A stretch of DNA of 64,000 nucleotides from an uncultured Oscillospiraceae bacterium. Its GTDB lineage: Bacteria; Bacillota; Clostridia; Oscillospirales; Oscillospiraceae. Of this stretch, positions 1 through 8,719 are shown one piece after another. The translations under genes and the position numbers were made by a program. The notes below the pieces were generated by a model, which did no database searches, was not told where the DNA came from, and saw only the letters and a program-made list of their open reading frames with translations. The stretch's first letter is position 1; every line of letters begins with the position of its first letter. The DNA lies in contig CATLFX010000001.1 of the NCBI GenBank assembly GCA_949935795.1, forward strand, positions 1-64,000, given 5' to 3'.

Positions 1-133
1 AGCCTTTCGGCTCTACGGGAGTGAACAGAACTTATCCCTGCTGTCCTACAGCTATTGTATCACGGGTATCTCTAAGCCTGCTGATACTGAAAACCTATTA
101 ACTTGAAACTTATTATACGAGGAGTGATTGTAA

Positions 134-1396
134 ATGCTCAAGCTTGACCTGTCCAATCTGGAAGGTGTGGTCTCCCAGGACCAGATCAACGCCATGGCCC
201 CCGAGGTGGAGGCCGCCCACGCCAAGCTCTACGATCCCGCCGCCCCCGGCTCCGATTTTGTGGGCTGGGTGCGCCTGCCCGAGAACTATGACAAGGATGA
301 GCTCGACCGCATCCAGAAGGCCGCCGCCCAGATCCGCAAGGATTCCCAGGTGCTGGTGGTCATCGGCATCGGCGGCTCCTATCTGGGGGCCCGGGCGGCG
401 CTGGAGGTGTTCCCCTCCGACGGTCCGGAGATCTGCTTTGTGGGCTGCTCCCTCAGCCCCAACCAGCTGGAGGCGGTCATCCACAAGCTGGACGACCGGG
501 ACTGGTCCATCAACGTGATCTCCAAGTCCGGCGGCACCACCGAGCCCGCCGTGGCCTTCCGGGTGTTCCGGGACCTGCTGGTGAAGCAGTACGGCGAGGA
601 CGCGGACAAGCGCATCTACGCCACCACCGACAAGGCCCGGGGGGCCCTCAAGACCCTGGCCGATTCCAACGGCTGGGAGACGTTTGTGGTGCCCGACGAC
701 GTAGGCGGCCGGTTCTCCGTGCTGTCTGCCGTGGGCCTGCTGCCCATCGCCGTGGCTGGCACTGACATCGGCGCGCTGATGGCCGGCGCCCGGGACGCCA
801 TGAACGCCTTTGACAAGCGGGATATGTCCAACCCGGTGTGGCAGTATGTGGCGGCCCGGAACCTGCTGTACCGCGCGGGCAAGAAGATCGAGCTGTTCTG
901 CTCCTATGAGCCCTCCTATTCCTTCGTGGGCGAGTGGCTGAAGCAGCTGTTTGGCGAGTCCGAGGGCAAGGACGGCAAGGGCATTTTCCCGGCCTCCGCT
1001 CAGTTCACCACCGACCTGCACTCTCTGGGGCAGTATATTCAGGACGGCGAGCGGCACCTGTTTGAAACGGTCATCTATGTGGACGACACCGGCTGTGACA
1101 TCGCCATTCCCTACAGCGACGACAACGGGGACAACCTGAACTATCTGGCGGGCAAGCCCCTGAGCTTTGTCCGGGAGATGGCTTTCAAGGGCACCCTGGC
1201 CGCCCACAAGGACGGCGGCGCGCCCTCCATGGTGCTCCGCCTGGACAAGATGGACGTTCACGCCCTGGGCGAGCTGTTCTATTTCTTCGAGTTGTCCTGC
1301 GGCATCAGCGGCCACGTGCTGGGGGTCAACCCCTTCAACCAGCCCGGCGTGGAGGCCTACAAGAAGAACATGTTCGCCCTGCTGGGCCGTCCCTGA
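134..1396 (+). CDS. pgi: glucose-6-phosphate isomerase
   Basis: Interconverts glucose-6-phosphate and fructose-6-phosphate in the cytosol (glycolysis, gluconeogenesis, entry to the pentose phosphate route). The 420-residue protein is close to the short Bacillus-type enzyme (about 450). The N-lobe has VVIGIGGSYLGARAALE near residue 75, the phosphate loop SKSGGTTEP lies near 131, and the C-terminus has GVNPFNQPGVEAYKKNMF, the segment holding the catalytic lysine. The start is the ATG preceded by gaggag at a normal distance. It appears monocistronic: a repeat-rich gap follows. No key residue looks missing. The 133 bases before it show no convincing promoter or RNA gene to me. Confidence 0.96.
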   Translation: MLKLDLSNLEGVVSQDQINAMAPEVEAAHAKLYDPAAPGSDFVGWVRLPENYDKDELDRIQKAAAQIRKDSQVLVVIGIGGSYLGARAALEVFPSDGPEICFVGCSLSPNQLEAVIHKLDDRDWSINVISKSGGTTEPAVAFRVFRDLLVKQYGEDADKRIYATTDKARGALKTLADSNGWETFVVPDDVGGRFSVLSAVGLLPIAVAGTDIGALMAGARDAMNAFDKRDMSNPVWQYVAARNLLYRAGKKIELFCSYEPSYSFVGEWLKQLFGESEGKDGKGIFPASAQFTTDLHSLGQYIQDGERHLFETVIYVDDTGCDIAIPYSDDNGDNLNYLAGKPLSFVREMAFKGTLAAHKDGGAPSMVLRLDKMDVHALGELFYFFELSCGISGHVLGVNPFNQPGVEAYKKNMFALLGRP

Positions 1397-1398
1397 CC

Positions 1399-1618
1399 TA
1401 CTTTTTCTTGAAAGAAAAAGTAGGCAAAAAGAACTTTGGCTCGCTGACCGCCAAGGTGGTTTCGTTTTGGATTTCTACTCGGCGACGGGAAGTCTGCCTG
1501 ATGGACACGGCTATTTCTTGAAAGAAAAAGTAGGCAAAAAGAACTTTAGCTCGCTGACCGCCAGGGTGGTTTCGTTTTGGATTTCTGCCCGGCGACGGGG
1601 AGCTTGGTTGACGGACGC
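1399..1618. repeat. 110-bp tandem repeat, two copies, each opening with a T/A-rich hairpin
   Basis: Two copies of a unit of exactly 110 bases follow the pgi stop codon. The anchor aaagaaaaagtaggcaaaaa occurs at 1411 and 1521. Both copies continue with a shared ctcgctgaccgcca...ggtggtttcgttttggattt segment, then diverge. Copy 1 begins with ctactttttctt facing aagaaaaagtag, which folds as a perfect hairpin and may act as a weak terminator for pgi. The same hairpin type recurs at 8.35 kb and 12.87 kb. The short minus-strand ORFs across it arise from the repeat and are not genes. Confidence 0.85.
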
Positions 1619-1641
1619 ACCCGTCCGACAGCTGTTGTTTG

Positions 1642-1678
1642 CAAAAAATCCGGCCCGTCCTCTCAGAGGGCGGGCCGG
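1642..1678 (-). terminator. intrinsic terminator of the small minus-strand gene
   Basis: A GC-rich stem (ccggcccgtcct / agggcgggccgg) with a four-base loop is followed on the minus strand by a run of six T (plus-strand aaaaaa at 1643-1648). It lies about 20 bases past the stop of the gene at 1699-1917. Confidence 0.85.
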
Positions 1679-1698
1679 TGCTTTTGATTTGCGGGTTC

Positions 1699-1917
1699 TC
1701 AATACTCCCGCCGGAGCTGGTCCTCGGACACGCCATAGGTCTCCAGAAACTCCCGCAGGTCGGCGTGGTCGCGGATCAGCATGATGTCGTAAAATTTTCC
1801 TGTAGTCTCGTCCTTAAAGCCCGCCGTCTGCTCTCCGGTGCAGATGCTGGTGCGGAGCACCGGCGTTTTTCCCGTTTTGTCAAAGGTGGAGACGGCCTTT
1901 TTGCGGTGGAAAAACAT
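1699..1917 (-). CDS. small conserved hypothetical protein (72 aa)
   Basis: The ORF track shows a longer frame, but the real start is the ATG at 1917 (MFFHRKKAVSTFDK), preceded on the minus strand by aaggagaga. The 72-residue product has no signal peptide or membrane segment. It ends in an acidic and aromatic stretch (HADLREFLETYGVSEDQL) that could form a helix pair. I do not recognise a named family. It is flanked by its own terminator and lies divergent from the AI-2E-type exporter. The good ribosome binding site, terminator and normal amino-acid composition make it a real gene. Confidence 0.7.
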   Translation of the reverse strand: MFFHRKKAVSTFDKTGKTPVLRTSICTGEQTAGFKDETTGKFYDIMLIRDHADLREFLETYGVSEDQLRREY

Positions 1918-1989
1918 GGATTTCTCTCCTTCCAAGCCCCTGAGATTGGATAAATTTTTTAAAGGGCGCTTAAAAAGCGTGAAACAGGC

Positions 1990-2019
1990 TTGAAAACAGC
2001 CGGCCCTTTGAGGTAAGAT
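1990..2019 (+). promoter_or_regulatory. candidate sigma-A promoter for the AI-2E-type exporter
   Basis: TTGAAA at 1990-1995 and TAAGAT at 2014-2019 with an 18-base spacer, about 37 bases before the start codon. Moderate match only. Confidence 0.4.
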
Positions 2020-2055
2020 GGGTTTATCAATGATACCGGGAAAGGGCGGCGGCAC

Positions 2056-3231
2056 ATGAACAAGGAATTTCTCAAAAAGATATTCTTCCAATCCCTGACG
2101 GGCTTTCTCTCTCTGGCGCTGGCGATTCTGCTGTTTTTCTGCATTCAGCGGCTGGACCAGCTGCGAAGCGGCTTCCACTGGCTGATGGGGGTGCTTACGC
2201 CTTTCATCTACGGTGGGGTGATGGCCTATCTGTTGAAAACTCCTTGTAATTTTTTAGACGGTGTTTTCCGGGAGGTTTTGCCGGAGCGCCTGAAAAAGCG
2301 GGCCAGCATATTCAGCGTCGTCGCTGTCATGGTCATCAGCGCCCTGGTGATCTACCTGCTGCTCAGCATGGTCATCCCGGAGATGGTGGAGAGCATCATC
2401 GCCCTGGCCGCCGTAGTCCCGCCCAAGGCTCAGGAGTTCGCTCAGTGGGTGCTGGGTCACCTGGAGGGCAATGAGATGCTCCAGGGGTACGCCAACGAGG
2501 CCTTTGCCAGTGTGGAGAGCTGGCTGCGCAACTGGGCCAATACCGACCTGCTGACCACCATGCGGGGGATGATGGACGGGGTGGTGAGCACGGTGGGCTC
2601 TGTGATTACCGTACTGAAAAATATCGTTCTGGGGATCATCATCTGCGTCTATCTGCTGCTGGCCCGGGAGAAGTTCGCCAAACACGGCAAGGCCCTGGTA
2701 TACGCCGCCTTCAAGCCGGAGCGGGCGGAGTCCCTGCTCAAGGAGTTTTCCTTCATCGACAGTACATTTGTGGGCTTTTTCGGCGGAAAGATTCTGGACA
2801 GCGCCATCGTGGGGCTGATCTGCTACGTGTTCTGCCTGATCATGACCTTTGTAGCGGGCTTCCAGAATGCGGTGCTCATCAGCGTGATCATCGGCGTCAC
2901 CAACGTGATTCCCTACTTTGGGCCCTTTATCGGCGCGGCGCCGGCCGCTTTGCTGATTCTGATCTCCAGCCCCCGGAACTGCCTGATTTTCCTGATTTTC
3001 ATCGTTATTTTACAGCAATTTGACGGCAACGTGCTGGGGCCAAAGCTGCTGGCCGGGAGCGTGGGGCTCACCGGATTCTGGGTCCTGTTCGCCATCACTC
3101 TGTTTGAGGGCCTGTTTGGTTTTGTGGGCATCCTGGCGGGGGTGCCGGTGTTTGCCGTCATCTATGACCTGATCCGCCGGTGGGTGGTGGCTGGTCTGAA
3201 GAAGCACGATAAACTGGATGTGCTGCAATAG
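2056..3231 (+). CDS. AI-2E family (PerM/YtvI-like) membrane protein
   Basis: A 391-residue polytopic membrane protein of the AI-2E/PerM family. Members are permeases or exporters; in most species the substrate is unknown and the quorum-signal name should not be taken literally. Visible features are two N-terminal membrane segments (SLALAILLFFCIQRL and a second near residue 45), a segment near 90 (VVAVMVISALVIYLLLSMVI), a long extracytoplasmic amphipathic region (about 110-175), and four or five C-terminal membrane segments. These include the family signature around NVIPYFGPFIGAAPAALL (about 285-302). The length is typical. The start ATG has aaagggcgg upstream. It ends at a bidirectional terminator shared with the chemoreceptor gene. 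Note that luxS is about 28 kb away and not linked. Confidence 0.88.
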   Translation: MNKEFLKKIFFQSLTGFLSLALAILLFFCIQRLDQLRSGFHWLMGVLTPFIYGGVMAYLLKTPCNFLDGVFREVLPERLKKRASIFSVVAVMVISALVIYLLLSMVIPEMVESIIALAAVVPPKAQEFAQWVLGHLEGNEMLQGYANEAFASVESWLRNWANTDLLTTMRGMMDGVVSTVGSVITVLKNIVLGIIICVYLLLAREKFAKHGKALVYAAFKPERAESLLKEFSFIDSTFVGFFGGKILDSAIVGLICYVFCLIMTFVAGFQNAVLISVIIGVTNVIPYFGPFIGAAPAALLILISSPRNCLIFLIFIVILQQFDGNVLGPKLLAGSVGLTGFWVLFAITLFEGLFGFVGILAGVPVFAVIYDLIRRWVVAGLKKHDKLDVLQ

Positions 3232-3236
3232 ATTGG

Positions 3237-3269
3237 AAAAGGCGGACGGCCTGGGGCCGTCCGCCTTTT
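3237..3269. terminator. bidirectional intrinsic terminator
   Basis: aaaaggcggacggc and its complement gccgtccgcctttt enclose a short loop between two convergent genes. T-runs appear on both strands. Confidence 0.9.
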
Positions 3270-3274
3270 GGCGC

Positions 3275-4948
3275 TCAGCGGGTGTAGCTGGGGCTGTGCT
3301 GGCCCTTGAGCTTGAACCGCTTGGTCTGGTCCTCCAGCACGTGGACCTGCTCGAACAGCTCGGAGCTGACGGCGGCGGACTCCTCGCTGCTGGCGGAGTT
3401 GGTCTGTACTACGGAGGAGATCTGCCCGATGCCCTCGGACACCTGGGACAGGGACTCGGCCTCCTGGTGGATGGCGTCGGTGATGGTCCCGATGGCCTTG
3501 TTGGACTCCACCACCAGCGCCAGCGCTTTCTTCAGGGAAGCGGATACCTCGCCCACGATCTGGGTGCCCCGGTGGGTGGCCTGGATGGAGTTCTCAATGA
3601 GGCCCTTGGTGGCCTTGGCGGCCTCGTCGGACTTGGAGGCAAGGCTGCGCACCTCGTCGGCCACCACGGCGAAGCCCTTGCCCGCGGCCCCGGCCCGGGC
3701 GGCCTCCACGGCGGCGTTCAGGGCCAGAATGTTGGTCTGGAAGGCGATGTCCTCGATGGTGGAGATGATCTTGCCGATCTGCTGAGAGGCGTCGGAGATA
3801 TCCGCCATGGCGGACACCATCTGCTCCATCTGCTCGCTGCTCAGTGACACCTGCTGGCTGGTAAGCTTGGCGCTGTCCTGGGCGGCGGCGGCGGCCTGGG
3901 CGTTGCGCCCGGCGCTCTTGGACAAGTCGTCCACGGTGGCATACAGCTCCTGCACCGCGCTGGCCTGTTCCGTGGCCCCCTGGGCCAGGGCCTGGGCCCC
4001 GCTGGACAGCTGCTCGGCGTGGCCGGAGACCCGCTGCTCCGCCTGGACGATGTTGCCCATGGCGTCGGACAGGGCCACGGTGAAGCTGTTCATAGCCTCC
4101 TCAATGGTGCTGAAGTCGCCAATGTACCGGGTGGAGGTGTGTACGTCAAAGTTGCCCTGAGCCAGCTCTCCCATCACCCGGTCGATGTCCTCGATGTAGG
4201 TGCGGATGAGGCCCACGGAGTCCTCCAGGGTCTGGGCCAACTGGCCCAGCTCGTTTTTGGAGGTGTACTCCAGATCCAGCGACAGGTTGCCCTCCTGGAG
4301 CGGTTTTGCCTTATTGGTGATGAGCAGCAGGGGCTGGATGACATTGCGCATCACGAACACCACCAGGCTGATGAGGGCCACAAGGTTGAGCACCAGGCAG
4401 ATGATGGTGAGGGTGTGCATGAGAGCGACGGTGGAGCTCATGCGCTGGGCGCACTCGGTGCTCAGCTGGGTGCCCCGGGCCACCACCTGGTCCAGCAGGC
4501 CCACCAGGGTGGCCAGGTTGGCCTGGATGGTCTCCTGATTATACTGCTGGGCCCGGTCGTGGCTGTTGCTGTACATTTCCAGCGCGGTGCCCGCAGAGGC
4601 GTGAAGCTCCTTGTGCAGCGGCTCGATCTCCGCGCGCAGGCGGTTGATCTCCTCGTCCTCCAGTTCCAGATCGCTGTACAGCCACTTGCCCAGCACACAG
4701 CCGGTGTGGTCCATGCTGCCGGTGAACTCGGTGCCGACGTAAAGGGCGTTGCTCAGGTTGACCGACCACTTGTAGTGGGCCACCTCCGCCTTTTGGGCGT
4801 TGTCCAGCAGGGCGTTGGCCTGGGCGCTGGCGGCCTGGGTGCTCTCAATGCGCAGGATATTCATGGTGGTCACGCAGCTGAATAGGATCACAGCGACGAT
4901 GGCGCAGATCACCCGAATGTTGACAGATCTCTTGATACTTGTACCCAT
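3275..4948 (-). CDS. methyl-accepting chemotaxis protein with N-terminal CZB-like domain
   Basis: A membrane chemoreceptor that would signal through CheW/CheA. The start chosen is the ATG at 4948 (MGTSIKRSV), with gaaggggga upstream; the track start adds 20 unsupported residues. Order: membrane segment 1 (about 12-32), extracytoplasmic helical domain (about 33-190), membrane segment 2 ([20 protein letters not shown]), HAMP domain, then the coiled-coil signalling domain with the hairpin tip [20 protein letters not shown]. The extracytoplasmic part has [16 protein letters not shown] and PLHKELH in the order and spacing of a chemoreceptor zinc-binding (CZB) domain, so a His/Cys metal site is likely. 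No CheR-tether pentapeptide is seen at the C-terminus. No other chemotaxis genes are adjacent. Confidence 0.93.
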   Translation of the reverse strand: MGTSIKRSVNIRVICAIVAVILFSCVTTMNILRIESTQAASAQANALLDNAQKAEVAHYKWSVNLSNALYVGTEFTGSMDHTGCVLGKWLYSDLELEDEEINRLRAEIEPLHKELHASAGTALEMYSNSHDRAQQYNQETIQANLATLVGLLDQVVARGTQLSTECAQRMSSTVALMHTLTIICLVLNLVALISLVVFVMRNVIQPLLLITNKAKPLQEGNLSLDLEYTSKNELGQLAQTLEDSVGLIRTYIEDIDRVMGELAQGNFDVHTSTRYIGDFSTIEEAMNSFTVALSDAMGNIVQAEQRVSGHAEQLSSGAQALAQGATEQASAVQELYATVDDLSKSAGRNAQAAAAAQDSAKLTSQQVSLSSEQMEQMVSAMADISDASQQIGKIISTIEDIAFQTNILALNAAVEAARAGAAGKGFAVVADEVRSLASKSDEAAKATKGLIENSIQATHRGTQIVGEVSASLKKALALVVESNKAIGTITDAIHQEAESLSQVSEGIGQISSVVQTNSASSEESAAVSSELFEQVHVLEDQTKRFKLKGQHSPSYTR

Positions 4949-5105
4949 GATACATGGTCCCCCTTCGTGGTTTTTCTGAGAGATTGATAGAAAGCGTGTC
5001 GGTATCATCCATCACCTCATTGCAGGCGGCGCCCGCCGCAGGCCGTCGTCGTCAACAGGGCGCCATAGATTTCCGCCCATGGCGGAAAACGGAAGCAGTA
5101 GCACT

Positions 5106-5134
5106 ATTATATGATAAGAACGGGATAAATGCAA
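5106..5134 (-). promoter_or_regulatory. sigma-A promoter for the chemoreceptor gene
   Basis: On the minus strand TTGCAT and TATAAT are separated by 17 bases. The 5' leader to the ATG at 4948 is about 150 bases. The rest of the 4949-5250 gap shows only a short palindrome (ccgcccatggcgg) and the divergent promoter. Confidence 0.7.
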
Positions 5135-5183
5135 GAGTAACCCGCTCCGGCGGGGCGGGAAGTTTTTCCGGCCGGTCCTGAGG

Positions 5184-5213
5184 TTGCGCCAGGAGGGGAA
5201 TATATGGTATACT
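5184..5213 (+). promoter_or_regulatory. candidate promoter for the TIM-barrel gene
   Basis: TTGCGC, 18-base spacer, TATACT, ending about 38 bases before the GTG start at 5251. Confidence 0.45.
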
Positions 5214-5250
5214 TTTCCTGTTATGCAGGGAAAAGAGAGGAGGAGAGGCT

Positions 5251-6222
5251 GTGTACGAGCTGATCCCGCTGCCCCTGTCCGCCGGAATTCTGGCCCAGTA
5301 CGGCGGGGCGGAGGGCCTGCGGAAAGAGCTGGCCGCCCTGGGCTGTCAGGGGGTGGAGGCCATCTGGGCGGGGGAGCCCGTCCCGGAGGAATTTCCCCGG
5401 TCGCTGGCGGTGGGCTGGCACCTCACCTTTTTCACCGACTGGCTGGACCTCTACCGGGAGGACAGGGCCATGCTGGAGGAGAAATACGGCACCCTGGAGG
5501 AGGCCCGGCGCTTCTACGGCGGGCTGGGGGCGGACTATGTGCTGGAGGTCTACCGGGCGGACCTGGAGCGGGCCCGGGCCATGGGGGCAAAATACGTGGT
5601 GTTCCACGTGTCCGACGTGTCCATTGAGGAGGGCTACACCTATCGCTGGCGGCACACCGCGGAGGAGGTCATTGATACGGCTGCGGAGGTGGTCAACACC
5701 CTGTTCCAGGGGGCGGAGGGCGGGCCGGACCTTCTGCTGGAGAACCTGTGGTGGCCGGGGCTGACCATGACGGACCCGGCCCTCACCGGGCGTCTGCTGG
5801 ACCGGGTGGATTACCCGAAAAAGGGGCTCATGCTGGACACCGGCCACCTGATGAACGCCAACCGGGACCTGACCACGCAAAAAGAGGGGGTGGACTACAT
5901 CCACCGGATGCTGGACGCCCACGGGAGCCTGTGCCGGTACATCCGGGGGCTCCACTTTCACCAGTCCCTCAGCGGGGCCTACGTGAGGGACCACACCGGC
6001 GCCGTGCCCTCCGGCCTGCCCCGGGACAGCGTGGAGCAGTACGGCGTCAACTACCGCCACATCCAGAAGATCGACCGGCACCAGCCCTGGACCGTGCCGG
6101 AGGCGGCGTCCATTGTGGAGCGGCTTCAGCCGGATTACCTCACCCACGAGCTGGCGGCGGACAGCCCGGCTGCCCGGCGGGAGGCCACCCTGCGGCAGAG
6201 ACGGGAGCTGGGCGGCTCTTGA
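5251..6222 (+). CDS. TIM-barrel protein, sugar-phosphate isomerase / AP-endonuclease-2 superfamily
   Basis: 323 residues with the metal-dependent TIM-barrel layout of xylose-isomerase-like and endonuclease-IV-like proteins. Candidate strand-end metal ligands are visible: WHLTF (about 53), KYVVFHVSD (about 113), DLLLENLWW (Glu, about 159), LMLDTGHLMNAN (Asp/His, about 193) and GLHFHQS (about 235). The start is a GTG just after gaggagaggct. The reaction cannot be named from sequence. Cobalamin-related or sugar epimerases are possible, but no pathway partner lies next to it. It ends 140 bases before the topoisomerase B-like gene. Confidence 0.75.
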   Translation: MYELIPLPLSAGILAQYGGAEGLRKELAALGCQGVEAIWAGEPVPEEFPRSLAVGWHLTFFTDWLDLYREDRAMLEEKYGTLEEARRFYGGLGADYVLEVYRADLERARAMGAKYVVFHVSDVSIEEGYTYRWRHTAEEVIDTAAEVVNTLFQGAEGGPDLLLENLWWPGLTMTDPALTGRLLDRVDYPKKGLMLDTGHLMNANRDLTTQKEGVDYIHRMLDAHGSLCRYIRGLHFHQSLSGAYVRDHTGAVPSGLPRDSVEQYGVNYRHIQKIDRHQPWTVPEAASIVERLQPDYLTHELAADSPAARREATLRQRRELGGS

Positions 6223-6361
6223 CGGTTTCTTCATCCTGGAGTATACTATTGTATAATTGGCGGTATACCGCGCGTTTTGCGCCTGGGAGGGGACGGGATT
6301 CGTCCCGGGCGGACAAAATCCGGGGGCTTCGCCGCCCAGACTATCACAACGAGGTGCAGCT

Positions 6362-8350
6362 ATGGCAAGGTCCACTCCGAAACAGCAGTACGGCAACGAC
6401 TCCATCTCCGCCCTGAAGGGGGCGGACCGGGTGCGCAAGCGCCCCGGCGTCATCTTTGGCTCCGACGGGCTGGAGGGCTGTGAGCACGCCGTGTTTGAGA
6501 TCCTCTCCAACGCCATCGACGAGGCCCGGGAGGGCCACGGCGACCTGATCACCGTCACCCGGTACGAGGATCGGTCCATCGAGGTGGAGGACTTTGGCCG
6601 GGGCTGCCCGGTGGACTGGAACGAGGCGGAGGGCCGCTACAACTGGGAGCTGGTGTTCTGCGAGCTGTACGCCGGGGGCAAGTACAAGGAGGGCGGCGGG
6701 GACAACTACGAGTACTCCCTGGGCCTCAACGGCCTGGGCTCCTGCGCCACCCAGTACGCCAGCGAGTATTTCGACGCCACCATCTACCGGGACGGGTTCA
6801 AATACACCCTCCACTTTGAAAAGGGCGAGATTGTGGGAGAGATGGGCAAGGAGCCCGCCGACCGAAAAAAGACCGGCTCCAAATTCCGCTGGAAGCCCGA
6901 TCTGGAGGTGTTCACCGACATCGACATCCCGGTGGACTATTACACCGACGTGATGAAGCGCCAGGCGGTGGTCAACGCCGGGGTGACCTTCCGCTTCCGC
7001 AATCAGGCCGGCGGGAAATTTGAGACCACCGATTTCCGCTACGAGAACGGCCTCATCGACTATGTCACCGAGCTGGCGGGGGAGGATTTCCTCACCGTCC
7101 CGGTGTTCTGGCAGGCGGAGCGCCGGGGCCGGGACCGGGCGGACAAGGCGGAATACAAGGTGAAGCTGTCGGTGTCCTTCTGCTTCTCCAACCGGGTGCA
7201 GGTGGTGGAACACTACCACAACTCCTCCTGGCTGGAGCACGGCGGCTCGCCGGAAAAGGCCATGCGGCTGGCCTTTGTGTCCGCCATCGACGGCTGGCTC
7301 AAGCAGAACAATAAATATCAAAAAAACGAGGCCAAGGTGACCTGGGCGGACATTCAGGACTGCCTGGTGCTGGTGAGCAGCAACTTCTCCACCCAGACCA
7401 GCTACGAGAACCAGACCAAAAAGTCCATCACCAACAAGTTTGTCCAGGAGACCATGACCGAGTTCCTCCGTTCCCAGCTGGAGGTCTATTTCATCGAGAA
7501 CCCCATGGACGCGGAGAAGATCGCCGGGCAGGTGCTGGTGAACAAGCGCTCCCGGGAGACGGCGGAAAAGACCCGCCTGGGCATCAAGAAGAAGCTGTCC
7601 GGCTCAGTGGACATCTCCAACCGGGTGCAGAAGTTTGTGGACTGCCGCACCAAGGACGTGGAGAAGCGGGAGCTCTACATCGTGGAGGGCGACTCCGCCA
7701 TGGGGGCGGTGAAGCTGAGCCGGGACGCGGAGTTCCAGGGCATCATGCCCGTGCGGGGCAAGATTCTCAACTGCCTCAAGGCGGACTACGCCCGCATTTT
7801 CAAAAGCGAGATCATCACCGACCTTTTGAAGGTGATGGGCTGCGGGGTGGAGGTCAAGGATAAGCACGTGAAGGACCTGAACGCCTTCGACCTGGACAAT
7901 CTCCGCTGGAACAAAATCGTCATCTGCACCGACGGCGACGAGGACGGCTTTCAGATCCGCACCCTGATCCTGGCCATGCTGTACCGCCTCACCCCAACCC
8001 TGATCGAGAAGGGCTACGTCTACATCGCCGAGTCCCCCCTGTACGAGATCACCTGCAAGGAAAAGACCTGGTTTGCCTACTCCGACAAGGAGCGCAACGA
8101 CATTGTGGCCTCCCTGGAGGGCAAGAAGTTCGACGTGCAGCGCTCCAAGGGGCTGGGCGAGAACGAGCCGGACATGATGTGGCTGACCACCATGAGCCCG
8201 GACACCCGGCGGCTCATCAAGGTGATGCCGGAGGACGTGGAGCGCACCGCCCAGATTTTTGAGATGTTCCTGGGCAACGACCTCCAGGCCCGGAAGGACC
8301 ACATCGCCGACAGCGGGTATAAGTATTTGGATATGGCGGATATCTCTTAA
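6362..8350 (+). CDS. type IIA DNA topoisomerase, subunit B (divergent GyrB/ParE-like)
   Basis: ATPase and TOPRIM subunit of a gyrase/topoisomerase IV-like enzyme. The start is the ATG at 6362 (MARSTPKQQYGNDS) after gaggtgcagct; the track start 35 codons upstream lacks support. 662 residues. The GHKL ATPase has ILSNAIDEAREG and EDFGRGCPVD; the transducer has the QTK-type loop QTSYENQTKKSI; TOPRIM has YIVEGDSAMGAVKLSRDAEF and CTDGDEDGFQIRTL. Compared with usual GyrB/ParE, EGDSAGG reads EGDSAMG and the DADVDG box reads DGDEDG; the acidic metal ligands are kept. Its partner A subunit is 2.3 kb downstream on the same strand. It is probably a second, divergent topoisomerase rather than the housekeeping gyrase, but this is inference. 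Confidence 0.9.
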   Translation: MARSTPKQQYGNDSISALKGADRVRKRPGVIFGSDGLEGCEHAVFEILSNAIDEAREGHGDLITVTRYEDRSIEVEDFGRGCPVDWNEAEGRYNWELVFCELYAGGKYKEGGGDNYEYSLGLNGLGSCATQYASEYFDATIYRDGFKYTLHFEKGEIVGEMGKEPADRKKTGSKFRWKPDLEVFTDIDIPVDYYTDVMKRQAVVNAGVTFRFRNQAGGKFETTDFRYENGLIDYVTELAGEDFLTVPVFWQAERRGRDRADKAEYKVKLSVSFCFSNRVQVVEHYHNSSWLEHGGSPEKAMRLAFVSAIDGWLKQNNKYQKNEAKVTWADIQDCLVLVSSNFSTQTSYENQTKKSITNKFVQETMTEFLRSQLEVYFIENPMDAEKIAGQVLVNKRSRETAEKTRLGIKKKLSGSVDISNRVQKFVDCRTKDVEKRELYIVEGDSAMGAVKLSRDAEFQGIMPVRGKILNCLKADYARIFKSEIITDLLKVMGCGVEVKDKHVKDLNAFDLDNLRWNKIVICTDGDEDGFQIRTLILAMLYRLTPTLIEKGYVYIAESPLYEITCKEKTWFAYSDKERNDIVASLEGKKFDVQRSKGLGENEPDMMWLTTMSPDTRRLIKVMPEDVERTAQIFEMFLGNDLQARKDHIADSGYKYLDMADIS

Positions 8351-8412
8351 TTTTGCCTCCGGCGGTCCGCTTTTTCTTTGTGCAGAAAAAGCGGGGCAAA
8401 AAGAAACTTTTA
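8351..8412. repeat. T/A-rich hairpin repeat after the topoisomerase B-like gene
   Basis: ttttgcctccggcgg followed by ccgctttttcttt facing agaaaaagcgg, then gcaaaaagaaac. The same opening block and hairpin occur after the topoisomerase A-like gene (12863-12905), and the hairpin with its gcaaaaagaa tail also occurs twice after pgi. It could terminate transcription or be a dispersed repeat. Confidence 0.7.
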
Positions 8413-8446
8413 CACTTCTTCATAGGAAAGGCGGTGGTCTGCGCCA

Positions 8447-8647
8447 ATGTATATCATCTTCGCCGCAGCTCTGGCCTGCCTGCTGGGCCGACTGATTTGG
8501 AAGGAGCTGGGCCGTTCCGCCTTGTCCCGCCCGGTCCGCGCCGGACTGACGGCGCTGGGTGTAGTGGTGAGCGCTGCGCTGGTCCTTTGGGGAGGTGTCT
8601 GCCTCTCCATCTACCTGTTCCAGTGGAACGACCCCATCACCTGGTGA
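8447..8647 (+). CDS. small membrane protein (66 aa), unknown function
   Basis: Two hydrophobic segments are predicted: YIIFAAALACLLGRLIW at the N-terminus and AGLTALGVVVSAALVLWGG in the middle, with a basic loop between them and a short aromatic tail. A purine-rich aggaaaggcgg lies upstream, but about 12 bases too far for an ideal ribosome binding site, so the start is uncertain. It sits between the topoisomerase B-like gene and a secreted protein. I do not recognise a family. Confidence 0.5.
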   Translation: MYIIFAAALACLLGRLIWKELGRSALSRPVRAGLTALGVVVSAALVLWGGVCLSIYLFQWNDPITW

Positions 8648-8719
8648 CCATGTACCCCACACCGCGGGGCGGTGTAAAGATAAAAGCAGCTTTATTTGTG
8701 TGAAAAGGAGGAACCAATC

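Noticed and set aside
1398-1736. Two minus-strand ORFs over the tandem repeat
   Set aside because: They share the same repeated peptide because of the 110-bp duplication and end in the terminator; no sign of translation.
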